From: Candidatus Thorarchaeota archaeon
Lineage (GTDB): Archaea > Asgardarchaeota > Thorarchaeia > Thorarchaeales > Thorarchaeaceae
DNA: 11,675 nt
Direction: 5' to 3'
NCBI GenBank assembly: GCA_016840825.1
Contig: JAEORN010000127.1
Location: 1 to 11,675 of the forward strand
Under the pieces are notes generated by a model. That model made no database searches, was not told the origin of the DNA, and saw only the letters and a program-made list of their open reading frames with translations. Both the position numbers and the translations under genes were made by a program. This document shows, in pieces, positions 5,905 through 11,675 of this stretch. Numbering within the stretch: the first letter of the stretch is position 1; every line of letters starts with the position of its first letter.

Positions 5905-6431
5905 TAGAATGATACGACACCCAGACTATGGGTCGGTATCTTGTTCATCATCTCTCCTGCGAATTGCTTACTCTTGGCGATTCGCACTTCATCAGGTTGG
6001 TTTAGAGTATATTTCCTCATACTTGCATATTCCCTGAGCTCTGGATTCTCTGAGGCCATCATATGTTCAGCTATGACCTTTGAAAGCTCTCCTTGGCAAT
6101 TGAGAATCCCTAAAAGATCAATGGATTCTTGAACAAGCTCTCTGCACTTACGTACATACTTCTTTGCAACTTCAGACTGCTCTGCTGCCGCATGTGTAAT
6201 GAAAAGAGCGACTTGTCTATTCTGCATCTTCTCTTTCAAGAATTTGACAATAGGACCTACAAGTCCATGCTTTTCAATTGGCGAGCCAACAAAGACAATG
6301 TCATACTGATCAACATCAGTCACTTCATCAACAGGCATAATCTCCTTTTGACCACCAATCTCATCGAAGATCGCCTCAGCAATCTTTCTTGTGTTTCCCG
6401 TTCGGGAGCAATATGTTACCAGCGAATTCAT
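5904..6431 (-). CDS. Flavodoxin-domain protein, HemG-like group
   Basis: This FMN-binding flavodoxin has 175 residues from the ATG at 6431, or 179 from an ATG at 6443. Numbering from 6431, the phosphate loop is C8-S-R-T-G-N-T14 after strand SLVTY. The second loop is GSPIEKHGLVGP (49-60), and strand QVALFITH (73-80) is followed by ILNCQGEL (109-116), a position often reading C-Q-G in this group. The C-terminal P-D-E-x-R-x-x-K-x-x-x-F-A-x-E-M segment is also typical. It differs in subtype from the flavodoxin at 314-784. I prefer 6431 because GGTGA (6441-6437) stands 5 bases before it, while 6443 has the same motif with no spacing. The gene lies behind a TATA box and a 17-bp palindrome, opposite a TetR regulator, and feeds into the membrane protein downstream. 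Confidence 0.87.
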   Translation of the reverse strand: MNSLVTYCSRTGNTRKIAEAIFDEIGGQKEIMPVDEVTDVDQYDIVFVGSPIEKHGLVGPIVKFLKEKMQNRQVALFITHAAAEQSEVAKKYVRKCRELVQESIDLLGILNCQGELSKVIAEHMMASENPELREYASMRKYTLNQPDEVRIAKSKQFAGEMMNKIPTHSLGVVSF

Positions 6432-6451
6432 TTCAATCACCATTCACCATT

Positions 6452-6468
6452 GGTCTAAAATTTAGACC
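6452..6468. promoter_or_regulatory. Perfect 17-bp palindrome, candidate TetR operator
   Basis: GGTCTAAA-A-TTTAGACC has two exact 8-base arms around one base. It lies between the divergent flavodoxin and TetR genes, about 7-23 bases after the predicted flavodoxin transcription start (near 6475) and upstream of the ATG. Binding there would block the redox operon. An 8-bp perfect palindrome at this spot is unlikely by chance, and size and symmetry suit a TetR dimer. Confidence 0.65.
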
Positions 6469-6497
6469 GTTAGTCAAAATTAGTTAGAGCTCAATCC

Positions 6498-6505
6498 TAT
6501 ATAAG
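6498..6505 (-). promoter_or_regulatory. BRE/TATA box for the flavodoxin operon
   Basis: On the minus strand this reads CTTATATA, preceded by GGTAAAAA, a good archaeal BRE-TATA combination. It predicts transcription from about 6475, placing the palindrome at 6452-6468 in the start of the transcribed region. On the plus strand the same bases read TATATAAG and could also serve the TetR gene. Confidence 0.6.
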
Positions 6506-6526
6506 TTTTTACCCAAAGTCAAAAAA

Positions 6527-6543
6527 TTATACCGACAGTATAA
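6527..6543. promoter_or_regulatory. Second inverted repeat, next to the TetR gene promoter
   Basis: TTATAC and GTATAA are exact reverse complements separated by CGACA. The repeat lies just upstream of the TATA-like TTATAAG (6545-6551) of the regulator gene, so it could be an autoregulatory site. Its sequence is unlike the palindrome at 6452-6468, so one protein need not bind both. Confidence 0.35.
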
Positions 6544-6544
6544 C

Positions 6545-6551
6545 TTATAAG
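6545..6551 (+). promoter_or_regulatory. TATA-like box for the TetR gene
   Basis: TTATAAG is centred about 28 bp before the ATG at 6576, predicting a nearly leaderless transcript. The alternative is TATATAAG at 6498-6505 with a leader of about 45 bases. Confidence 0.4.
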
Positions 6552-6575
6552 AGATTGGGGAGTAATGAGAGTACA

Positions 6576-7286
6576 ATGACAGCACCAAAGGAAAGACTCT
6601 CCAAGTCTGATAGGAAATATCGTAATCAACGACAGCTGATAATTCAGGCTGCCAAGAGACTTTTCGAACTCAAGGAATACGATGATGTGAGTATGGAGGA
6701 TATCGCAGATGAGGCGGCTGTAAGCAAGCAAACACTCTATAACTACTTCAGCAGCAAAGAAACAATCTACTTCGGAATAGGAATTGCTGATTTCATGAAC
6801 TTGATGGAGAGCTCGGAAGCGGCTGCTCGATCTGGATCAACTGGCAGGGAGCAAGTATTGAATCTAAGTGAGAACTTCTTCGTATCCCTGAAGGATGATC
6901 CACTGAATACGGAAATCGCTCGACGTTTCACGGTCACAAATAATCAGATGAATGGAATAGCGAACATCACGCTACAAAAGAGAGCAAAGAAGTCCTCTAA
7001 GGACATCGAGAAGAAAAGGAGTCTGGAAGACCTTTTGGCGGACTATCTTCAGAAGCTAAGGGACTTTGAGCAAATCTGGAACACAGCGATAAAGAAGGGA
7101 GTCAAAGATGGAAGCATCATATCCAAACTATCCCCGGAACAGCTCTTCCAATACATCGGTGTCATTATCTGGGGAACTGTGGATCAGATGAAGTTGAGAA
7201 CAATCCCCTTGGAACGCGTGAAGCTCGATGACTCAAGGATGTTAGAGGTCACTCTTGAGGTGATTGATGGATTGCTTGGTAAATAA
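6576..7286 (+). CDS. TetR/AcrR-family transcriptional repressor
   Basis: From the ATG at 6576 the protein has 236 residues. The N-terminal DNA-binding domain is complete: helix 1 (IIQAAKRLFELKEYDDVSM), helix 2 (EDIADEAAV) and the recognition helix in SKQTLYNYFSSKETIY (about residues 48-63), a clear TetR signature. The C-terminal ligand/dimer domain is divergent and rich in charged residues around 135-165 (KKSSKDIEKKRSLEDLL); its ligand is unknown. A TTG at 6555 would add seven residues, but it would leave only a few bases after the TATA-like box and has no SD. The gene is divergent from the flavodoxin-membrane protein operon and shares a control region holding two inverted repeats, so it probably represses that operon and perhaps itself. 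It ends in tandem stops, TAA TGA. The unlinked hydrolase 80 bases downstream could also be in its regulon. Confidence 0.88.
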   Translation: MTAPKERLSKSDRKYRNQRQLIIQAAKRLFELKEYDDVSMEDIADEAAVSKQTLYNYFSSKETIYFGIGIADFMNLMESSEAAARSGSTGREQVLNLSENFFVSLKDDPLNTEIARRFTVTNNQMNGIANITLQKRAKKSSKDIEKKRSLEDLLADYLQKLRDFEQIWNTAIKKGVKDGSIISKLSPEQLFQYIGVIIWGTVDQMKLRTIPLERVKLDDSRMLEVTLEVIDGLLGK

Positions 7287-7366
7287 TGAGAATTCTGAGC
7301 AGGCGAATCCCCATAATTCGGAAGAAAAATAAGATACCAAATCATCGTTAGTCTTTGGCTAGTATA

Positions 7367-9079
7367 ATGAATATCTTCCAAGGTATCAAATCCAGCAAGA
7401 GCACTAGAGTATTACTTGTCGGAGTAATCATTTGGCTTATCGGAGCCGTTTCGACAATTGCACTGACCTACTATGCGGATCCAAATCATCCGTATACCGT
7501 TCAGCACCAAACACTTGAGGCCGAAGACGGCACACTCATTCAAGCAATGGTGTATACTCCAGTCGACACATCGAGTAGCTTTCCAGGTATCGTTGTTGGA
7601 CATGGATTCTGCGAGAACAAGGAATACATGCAAGCACTCTCAATTGAACTTGTGAAGCGGGGCTTTGCAATTGTTTCAATTGACTTTCGAGGTCATGGAT
7701 CATCAGACGGATACCTTAGCGATTTTGCACGAAATAATGGACTGGTCCAAGATATGCTGGCAGGAGTTGACTATCTTGATAGCCTTGGATTTATCGATCG
7801 AATTGGTTTAGCTGGACATTCAATGGGTGGAGCAACGTCTATGTTGACCGCATCACAGAACCCAACACGGATCAATGCGACCGTTGCAATCGGAGCACTT
7901 ACAACCTTCTCATCAGGCGGGAATATCAGTGATGTACATAACTTGCTCGCAGTCTTTGGTCTATATGAGCAGGGAATCACGATAGACGAGGGGTTGGACT
8001 TTCTTAGGACTTATACAGGCCTTGAGAACGTTGAAGTTGGTACAATATATGGTAGCTTTGTATCCGGAACTGCAACAAAGGTGGTGGTAAGTCCATATTC
8101 AGAACATCTCTTGGAACCCATCAACTCAGACATCATCTATCAAGCAGTCCTGTGGTTTGAACAGGCCTTCAATGGTGCAACATCACCGGATATCCAGTTG
8201 ACCTCACAATTCCTCATCGTATCGCTTGCTGTTTCCTTGGTCGGATTGCTAATGGTACTTTTCATATTCATGGTGTATCTGGGTAACTACATCTTCAAGC
8301 GAAAGCAAATACATCCGCGTGTATCCTCAGATTCAGAAAAGTTCCCTGTCAAACCGATCTTGGGCTACTTACTGGCAGCAGTGATAGGGTTCATTCTCTT
8401 GATTCCGCTCTCATCCTATTTTGAGGACATCGCGCCTATTACTATGTTCAACTCAGTCTTTGCAGGGCAGGTGGTTGGACTTGCCACAGGGGTTTTTGTA
8501 GCGATTCTCCCATTCTCATTCGAAGGCCGCAGATTACAGTTAGGGAAAATATCTGATAGAGTCAAGGAGATGGTAGTGAATGCACCCTTCTTGTCGATAC
8601 TCTATGGTATCATCGCGGGGATTGTAACTACCTTGGCATTAATCGCGATGTATGATTGGAGCTTCGTTACGTCGCTTCCTACCACCCGAGAAACGGGCGT
8701 CATCTTTGCACTCACATTTCTATTGTTTCCGTTCTTCTTCCTGCGCGAGTTCTACCTACGTGGATACATCCAAGAGCGTTTGAAGTACCCGAATAGGGTA
8801 AGGGAGTACTTCACGATGGTAATCATCACGATAGTATGCGATGTGTTGATCTTCATCCCGGTCATGATGGTCGGTTGGCAAACCGCGACCCTTGGATTCG
8901 TCGCACTGGCGCTTACAGCTGTGACGCTGTTCATCATCTTCCAGCACGTTCTGGTTACATGGGCCTACATGCACTCAGGTAGGAATATCCTTGGATCGAC
9001 CATCTTCTACTGCATCCTCTTTGCATTTATGGTGATTTGCTTCTATCCGTTTGGTCAACCAATGCCGCTTATTAGATGA
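7367..9079 (+). CDS. Membrane-anchored alpha/beta hydrolase fused to a multi-helix CPBP-like domain
   Basis: From the ATG at 7367 this is 570 residues. Helix 1 (about 15-34) anchors the N-terminus. An alpha/beta hydrolase domain follows (about 46-270), with HG oxyanion motif H79-G80, DFRGHGSSDG (106-115) and nucleophile elbow G150-H-S-M-G-G155 with Ser152. A likely acid is Glu201 in FGLYEQ, where relatives often have Asp, and the likely base is His247 in SPYSEHLLEP. The C-terminal half holds about eight helices (starting near 283, 333, 365, 407, 443, 482, 508 and 542). Within it, REFYLRGYIQERL (460-472) followed by WAYMHSGRNILGSTIFY (532-548) resembles CPBP/CAAX-protease motifs with key residues changed. 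Topology should put the hydrolase outside the cell, acting on lipid, peptide or ester substrates near the membrane, but this is inference. A TTG at 7355 would add four residues. There is no SD. Confidence 0.8.
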   Translation: MNIFQGIKSSKSTRVLLVGVIIWLIGAVSTIALTYYADPNHPYTVQHQTLEAEDGTLIQAMVYTPVDTSSSFPGIVVGHGFCENKEYMQALSIELVKRGFAIVSIDFRGHGSSDGYLSDFARNNGLVQDMLAGVDYLDSLGFIDRIGLAGHSMGGATSMLTASQNPTRINATVAIGALTTFSSGGNISDVHNLLAVFGLYEQGITIDEGLDFLRTYTGLENVEVGTIYGSFVSGTATKVVVSPYSEHLLEPINSDIIYQAVLWFEQAFNGATSPDIQLTSQFLIVSLAVSLVGLLMVLFIFMVYLGNYIFKRKQIHPRVSSDSEKFPVKPILGYLLAAVIGFILLIPLSSYFEDIAPITMFNSVFAGQVVGLATGVFVAILPFSFEGRRLQLGKISDRVKEMVVNAPFLSILYGIIAGIVTTLALIAMYDWSFVTSLPTTRETGVIFALTFLLFPFFFLREFYLRGYIQERLKYPNRVREYFTMVIITIVCDVLIFIPVMMVGWQTATLGFVALALTAVTLFIIFQHVLVTWAYMHSGRNILGSTIFYCILFAFMVICFYPFGQPMPLIR

Positions 9080-9090
9080 GTACCTTAACC

Positions 9091-9118
9091 ATTCAGGATA
9101 TCCAGTCACATTCTGAAT
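9091..9118 (+). terminator. Weak hairpin after the hydrolase gene
   Basis: ATTCAG (9091-9096) and CTGAAT (9113-9118) are complementary across a 16-base loop containing GGATATCC. It starts 12 bases after the stop, but no strong T-run follows, so termination is only a possibility. Confidence 0.25.
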
Positions 9119-9153
9119 ATGCATTTGAATAGAGAAGAGGTAATCGACCTACT

Positions 9154-9165
9154 CAATATATATTG
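9154..9165 (+). promoter_or_regulatory. Palindromic TATA box for the TPR gene
   Basis: CAATATATATTG is a 12-bp palindrome containing TATATATA, followed by the G-rich stretch TTGGGGTTTGGGGGG. Its centre predicts transcription near 9185, a leader of about 30 bases containing the SD at 9203-9207. Confidence 0.5.
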
Positions 9166-9202
9166 GGGTTTGGGGGGACGTGCAACTGGGTAAAGCGTAA
9201 TT

Positions 9203-9207
9203 GAGAG
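9203..9207 (+). promoter_or_regulatory. Shine-Dalgarno for the TPR gene
   Basis: GAGAG stands 7 bases before the ATG at 9215. It is a modest SD that supports this start. Confidence 0.4.
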
Positions 9208-9214
9208 ATTTATT

Positions 9215-9931
9215 ATGAATCAGAAGAAGATATTGCAAGACCTCCAGAGAATCGCCCAAGAGAGTCCCGAGAGTCCATTAGCATGGAGAAATCTTGGAAC
9301 GTTTCTCTTCCAGATGAATAGATATCAGGAAGCCTATGATGCGTTTGTAAAATCCATCGAACTAAGTCCCAATAATTCTGAAACTTGGTTCAATATGGGA
9401 GTTCTTACCAATCAAATGGGCAAACTAGTTGAGGCAACGACTGCTTTTGGGAAAGCAGCAGAATTGGATCCTCAGAATGCAGCAGCCGTGACTGCCTATG
9501 GCGGTATGTTGACAAACACTGGGAGACCTTCGGAAGCAATAGAGATTCTGCAAAAAGCTGTGAAGCTCAATCCTAGAGATGATGTAGTTTGGTTCAATCT
9601 TGGCATGGCACTAAGGGATGATAATAAGACAAGAGAAGCCCTGAACGCCTTCAAGTTCTCCTATGGACTAAATCCGTATGATCCAATGACATGGTTGAAT
9701 GCTGGCAAGCTGGCTGTTGATGTGGAGGAGTATGAAGAAGGTGAGAGTTTCCTAAGACTTGTACTAAGTAGAGATTCAAATCATCCTGCAGCATTGTTCT
9801 ATCTTGGCAAGATCCATCTTGCGAGAGGAAAGCTGAAGGATGCAAAGAACGCGTTCAAGAAAGCAAAGGGGAAAGCCAAGCAGTATCCAGAGCTTTTAGC
9901 AGAAATTGAGGATGCCTTATCGAGACTATAA
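9215..9931 (+). CDS. Tetratricopeptide-repeat protein with six TPRs
   Basis: The 238-residue soluble protein is almost wholly TPR. Six 34-residue units can be marked at about 21-54, 55-88, 89-122, 123-156, 157-190 and 191-224. They show the usual W/Y-x-x-L/M-G near the start (AWRNLG, TWFNMG, VWFNLG, TWLNAG), a central small residue (A), and a closing N-P or D-P (LSPNN, LDPQN, LNPRD, LNPYD). A short helix precedes them and a Lys-rich segment (AKNAFKKAKGKAKQ) caps the end. There is no signal peptide or membrane helix, so it is a cytoplasmic protein-protein scaffold whose partner is unknown. A small membrane-protein gene starts 43 bases downstream on the same strand, probably in one transcript, making that protein a candidate partner. 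Confidence 0.88.
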   Translation: MNQKKILQDLQRIAQESPESPLAWRNLGTFLFQMNRYQEAYDAFVKSIELSPNNSETWFNMGVLTNQMGKLVEATTAFGKAAELDPQNAAAVTAYGGMLTNTGRPSEAIEILQKAVKLNPRDDVVWFNLGMALRDDNKTREALNAFKFSYGLNPYDPMTWLNAGKLAVDVEEYEEGESFLRLVLSRDSNHPAALFYLGKIHLARGKLKDAKNAFKKAKGKAKQYPELLAEIEDALSRL

Positions 9932-9934
9932 TAA
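9927..9934 (+). promoter_or_regulatory. TATA-like sequence overlapping the TPR stop
   Basis: TATAATAA is centred about 44 bp before the TTG at 9974 and predicts transcription near 9956. The hairpin ACCTG-ATAA-CAGGT (9944-9957) lies between. It could give the small membrane protein its own promoter, but simple read-through from the TPR gene is as likely. Confidence 0.25.
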
Positions 9935-9973
9935 GAATCTCATACCTGATAACAGGTTGCTGGTTACACGGTA

Positions 9974-10405
9974 TTGCAAGTGGATATAGGAATCAGAAAG
10001 AACAAATCGTTATACTGGGCAGGTATGATACAGCTATTCTATGGTGTCATTGAATCGGTAGATGTTTTTACTGCGATCTTGATTGCGATAGGAGTGATCC
10101 CAAACATCTACTCCTTGTTCTTTTCAACATCAACAGAAATCGGAATGCTCATGGACACAATGCCTTGGATATTCGTGTTGATTTTCTTCTTCTTTGCCAG
10201 TCTGCGAATCCTATCAGGCTACTGGATTTTAGTAAATCGTAAGAAAGGATTTTGGCTAGCATTGCTTGTGACAGGCATATCACTGCTTGCAGTCTGGTTC
10301 ATGTTGCCCTTGAGCGCGTTGGATCTTTGCATCCTTCTCCCAGTTATTGTTCTCTTGTTAAATGGATATTTTGGGGAATCAACCATTATTCAGAAATCCA
10401 GATGA
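9974..10405 (+). CDS. Small four-helix membrane protein, family not recognised
   Basis: The product has up to 143 residues with a basic N-terminus (IRKNKS) and four predicted membrane segments: about 13-43, 63-86, 92-111 and 113-132. A Lys/Arg loop (NRKKGF) lies between the second and third, which suggests that loop is cytoplasmic. I recognise no family and see no catalytic or metal-binding pattern. The start is TTG (9974) or GTG (9980). No ATG occurs before residue 18, which already lies in the first helix, and a stop at 9950 limits the upstream side. The SD is weak. It follows the TPR gene by 43 bases and is closed by a strong terminator, so the two probably form an operon. Confidence 0.65.
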   Translation: MQVDIGIRKNKSLYWAGMIQLFYGVIESVDVFTAILIAIGVIPNIYSLFFSTSTEIGMLMDTMPWIFVLIFFFFASLRILSGYWILVNRKKGFWLALLVTGISLLAVWFMLPLSALDLCILLPVIVLLLNGYFGESTIIQKSR

Positions 10406-10412
10406 AGTGACA

Positions 10413-10428
10413 TTCCATCTAAATGGAA
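10413..10428 (+). terminator. Small hairpin preceding the main terminator
   Basis: TTCCAT-CTAA-ATGGAA forms a 6-bp stem with a 4-base loop, 8 bases after the stop codon at 10405 and 10 bases before the stronger hairpin. Together they make a tandem 3'-end structure. Confidence 0.35.
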
Positions 10429-10438
10429 ATAGATAGAA

Positions 10439-10473
10439 GGCCTCCAGAGTGATTCTGAAGGCCGGGCTTTTTT
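10439..10473 (+). terminator. Strong hairpin plus T6 terminator
   Basis: GGCCT/AGGCC and CAGA/TCTG pair with a single C-A mismatch between them and a 5-base loop (stem 10439-10463). GGGC and six T (10468-10473) follow. This ends the TPR-membrane protein unit on the plus strand. The minus-strand reading has a weaker T-rich tail and may also help stop the convergent DUF4386 operon. Confidence 0.75.
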
Positions 10474-10480
10474 CCGTTTA

Positions 10481-10514
10481 GATGCCGGTTTTGCCAATCA
10501 ATCATGTAGGCATC
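10481..10514 (-). terminator. Possible 3'-end hairpin of the DUF4386 operon
   Basis: GATGCC (10481-10486) and GGCATC (10509-10514) are complementary across a 22-base loop, starting 4 bases after the minus-strand stop at 10519. The flanks TTTAGAT and ATCTAAA also recur in inverted order and could extend pairing with a bulge. No T-run follows on the minus strand, so this is tentative. Confidence 0.3.
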
Positions 10515-10518
10515 AGTT

Positions 10519-11190
10519 TCATCTAAATCCCTTGACTAGGAGCCATAGTCCAATTGTTAGCTCGAACGGCAAGTTTAGCATGATGACTATCATGAAAGAT
10601 TCTAGATTCAGAAGTCCGAATAGTGCAATCAACACACCGAATAGAGACCCAACCGCAACAAAGACTCCAAAGAGGGCTAACCAAGTTGGAAGATATTGTG
10701 ATTTGTAGAATAGATAATAGAACATCGAAGCGCCAAGGGAAAAGAATAGCATAAGCACATAACTAAATGCAAATCCTTGAATCCCGAGGAAGGTCCTTCC
10801 TAGACTCTGCAAGTATTCAGGATGTCCTGCAGTTACAGATTCTTGACTGATTCCTATTAGAGCTGATAATGCTGTCTGGCTGATAACAAGAGCTGCTACC
10901 TCAGTTAGGTATAATCCCATTGCGATAAGAGCCATTCTAGCATCTTGTTCCCGCAAAATTAGGAACATCAGACTTCCTAACATGATAATGCCGATGGCAG
11001 TAATTATCTCAACTGCGATGCCTGCCTGCATTATCCAGGTATTGTTAGAAATATTGTTCATAATTTCTATGATATCTCCAGTGCCCATCACTGAGTCTCT
11101 TAGCATTCCAGCACTGAGAGAAGTAATTGCCTGAATGAGGAATACAACTCCCAGAAATCGATCAGTATTGTTTTCTAACAGCTTACTCAT
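10519..11190 (-). CDS. DUF4386-family six-helix membrane protein
   Basis: The 223-residue integral membrane protein matches the DUF4386 pattern. It has an N-terminal RFLGVVFLIQAITSLSAG segment (11-28), about six helices, an amphipathic YYLFYKSQYLPTWLALFGV stretch (158-176) after helix 4, and the closing LPFELTIGLWLLVKGF (207-222). Function is unknown for the family; no catalytic residues are evident. The ATG at 11190 is supported by GGTGA (11202-11198) 7 bases upstream. It follows a paralogous gene by 25 bases, so the two are almost certainly one operon, and the products may form a hetero-oligomer. The length is normal for DUF4386, and the protein looks intact. Confidence 0.82.
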   Translation of the reverse strand: MSKLLENNTDRFLGVVFLIQAITSLSAGMLRDSVMGTGDIIEIMNNISNNTWIMQAGIAVEIITAIGIIMLGSLMFLILREQDARMALIAMGLYLTEVAALVISQTALSALIGISQESVTAGHPEYLQSLGRTFLGIQGFAFSYVLMLFFSLGASMFYYLFYKSQYLPTWLALFGVFVAVGSLFGVLIALFGLLNLESFMIVIMLNLPFELTIGLWLLVKGFR

Positions 11191-11197
11191 TTTATGT

Positions 11198-11202
11198 TCA
11201 CC
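11198..11202 (-). promoter_or_regulatory. Shine-Dalgarno between the tandem DUF4386 genes
   Basis: GGTGA on the minus strand stands 7 bases before the ATG at 11190, inside the 25-base gap. It fixes that start and supports translation of the second gene from a shared mRNA. Confidence 0.6.
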
Positions 11203-11215
11203 GTCTTCAACAGCA

Positions 11216-11675
11216 TTATTGGCTTAAGGATGCTAAGACCTCTTGATTGAAACCCTTGGCTATCAGCCAGACTCCTATTGCTATTTCGAAGAACATGGTA
11301 GGAAGCTCTAGGAACAAGGAGATATCAGTGATTCCAAAGAGTCCAAGGAATGTACTTGCAAATCCCAGTAGAGTGACAATGACTCCAAACACTCCAAGCC
11401 ACTTAGGAACCAATCTAGTTCTGACGAAGATATAGCAATACATCAAAGCTCCAGCGTTAAACGCAAGCGTCGCAAAGACCCCTACCATCTCATTCATACT
11501 GAGAAAGGTGTGAGCTAAAATCTGATAGGTCGTATCAACAGGAGATCCCGTAGCAACATATGCGTTGCTTACAATAAGAATAGCAATAAACATTAGTGAA
11601 GCAACACAAAAGAGAGCGGTCTCTATCAGACGAAAACCTATAGCAGACAGAGCCATTGACTCATTATACTTCTTG
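11216..11675 (-). CDS. DUF4386-family membrane protein, N-terminus cut by right window edge
   Basis: The frame is open to the window edge. Six codons before the first ATG in view (11656) read K-K-Y-N-E-S and join smoothly to MALSAIGFRLIETALFCV, a typical internal DUF4386 segment, so the real start lies outside and the ATG at 11656 is not the start. The 152 residues in view cover about four helices, the YCYIFVRTRLVPKWLGVFGV stretch and the closing LPTMFFEIAIGVWLIAKGF. Both match the neighbouring protein at 10519-11190 in position and pattern (YYLFYKSQYLPTWLALFGV; LPFELTIGLWLLVKGF). The two are therefore tandem paralogues. The C-terminal tail NQEVLASLSQ is longer than in the neighbour. It is upstream in the operon. 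Function is unknown. Confidence 0.8.
   Translation of the reverse strand, partial: KKYNESMALSAIGFRLIETALFCVASLMFIAILIVSNAYVATGSPVDTTYQILAHTFLSMNEMVGVFATLAFNAGALMYCYIFVRTRLVPKWLGVFGVIVTLLGFASTFLGLFGITDISLFLELPTMFFEIAIGVWLIAKGFNQEVLASLSQ

Noticed and set aside
5888..5920. Longer N-terminus (start at 5920) for the H-x13-H membrane protein
   Set aside because: It would overlap the flavodoxin end, and the GAGGAGGT at 5897-5904 points to the ATG at 5887. The extra residues are not hydrophobic or conserved-looking.
6565..6579. Mini-frame ATG AGA GTA CAA TGA overlapping the TetR start, as a leader peptide
   Set aside because: It has four codons only, and the predicted promoter at 6545-6551 would start transcription after it. 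There is too little to support it.
1..11675. Mobile element, prophage, CRISPR array, tRNA or rRNA
   Set aside because: No transposase, integrase, terminal repeats, spaced direct repeats or cloverleaf-like sequence was recognised on either strand by eye. A tRNA or covariance-model scan was not possible here.

Overview
The window looks like archaeal DNA, most likely from an Asgard archaeon (Thorarchaeia-like lineage). This is an inference from gene style, not from a marker gene. The clues are two secreted or surface beta-sandwich proteins, one of them built of tandem repeats of an Ig-like type (Y-x-x-G-x-T-G-x-x-I-x-W, then N-P-x-x-[YF]) that is common on Asgard surfaces. Promoters are TATA-like boxes 25-35 bp before start codons, several transcripts look leaderless or nearly so, and Shine-Dalgarno (SD) sites are GGAGG or GGTGA. 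Base composition is moderately AT-rich and even. No tRNA, rRNA, CRISPR array, transposase or integrase was seen.

Layout. Bases 1-784 (minus) carry a flavodoxin, directly followed in the same frame by an open membrane-protein frame that runs off the left edge. Bases 943-2711 (plus) carry two exported proteins: a beta-sandwich protein with a C-terminal membrane anchor, whose normal start codon seems to be missing, and a two-repeat Ig-like protein. Bases 2774-3280 (plus) encode a DinB/YfiT-type metal-binding four-helix protein. It converges with a minus-strand E2-type acyltransferase-fold protein (3303-4196) whose catalytic His and Asp are replaced. That gene is divergent, across only 35 bp, from a class-C beta-lactamase/esterase-family serine hydrolase (4232-5431). 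A 10-bp-stem bidirectional terminator follows.

The most coherent unit is 5513-7286. A second flavodoxin and a small four-helix membrane protein with an H-x13-H haem-ligand-like pair are translationally close on the minus strand. A divergent TetR-family repressor is on the plus strand, and a perfect 17-bp palindrome lies between them, just after the predicted flavodoxin transcription start. It reads as a small repressor-controlled flavin/membrane redox module.

Bases 7367-9079 encode a membrane-anchored alpha/beta hydrolase fused to a multi-helix C-terminal domain that resembles a degenerate CPBP (CAAX-protease-like) domain. Bases 9215-10405 hold a six-TPR protein and a small membrane protein, closed by a strong hairpin plus T-run terminator. 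The right end (10519 to the edge, minus) is a tandem pair of DUF4386-type membrane proteins, the upstream one cut by the window edge.

Both flavodoxin genes in the window are followed immediately by a membrane-protein frame. The two partner proteins are not recognisably similar to each other. This repeated arrangement, together with the regulated redox module, is the best candidate for something under-described here.
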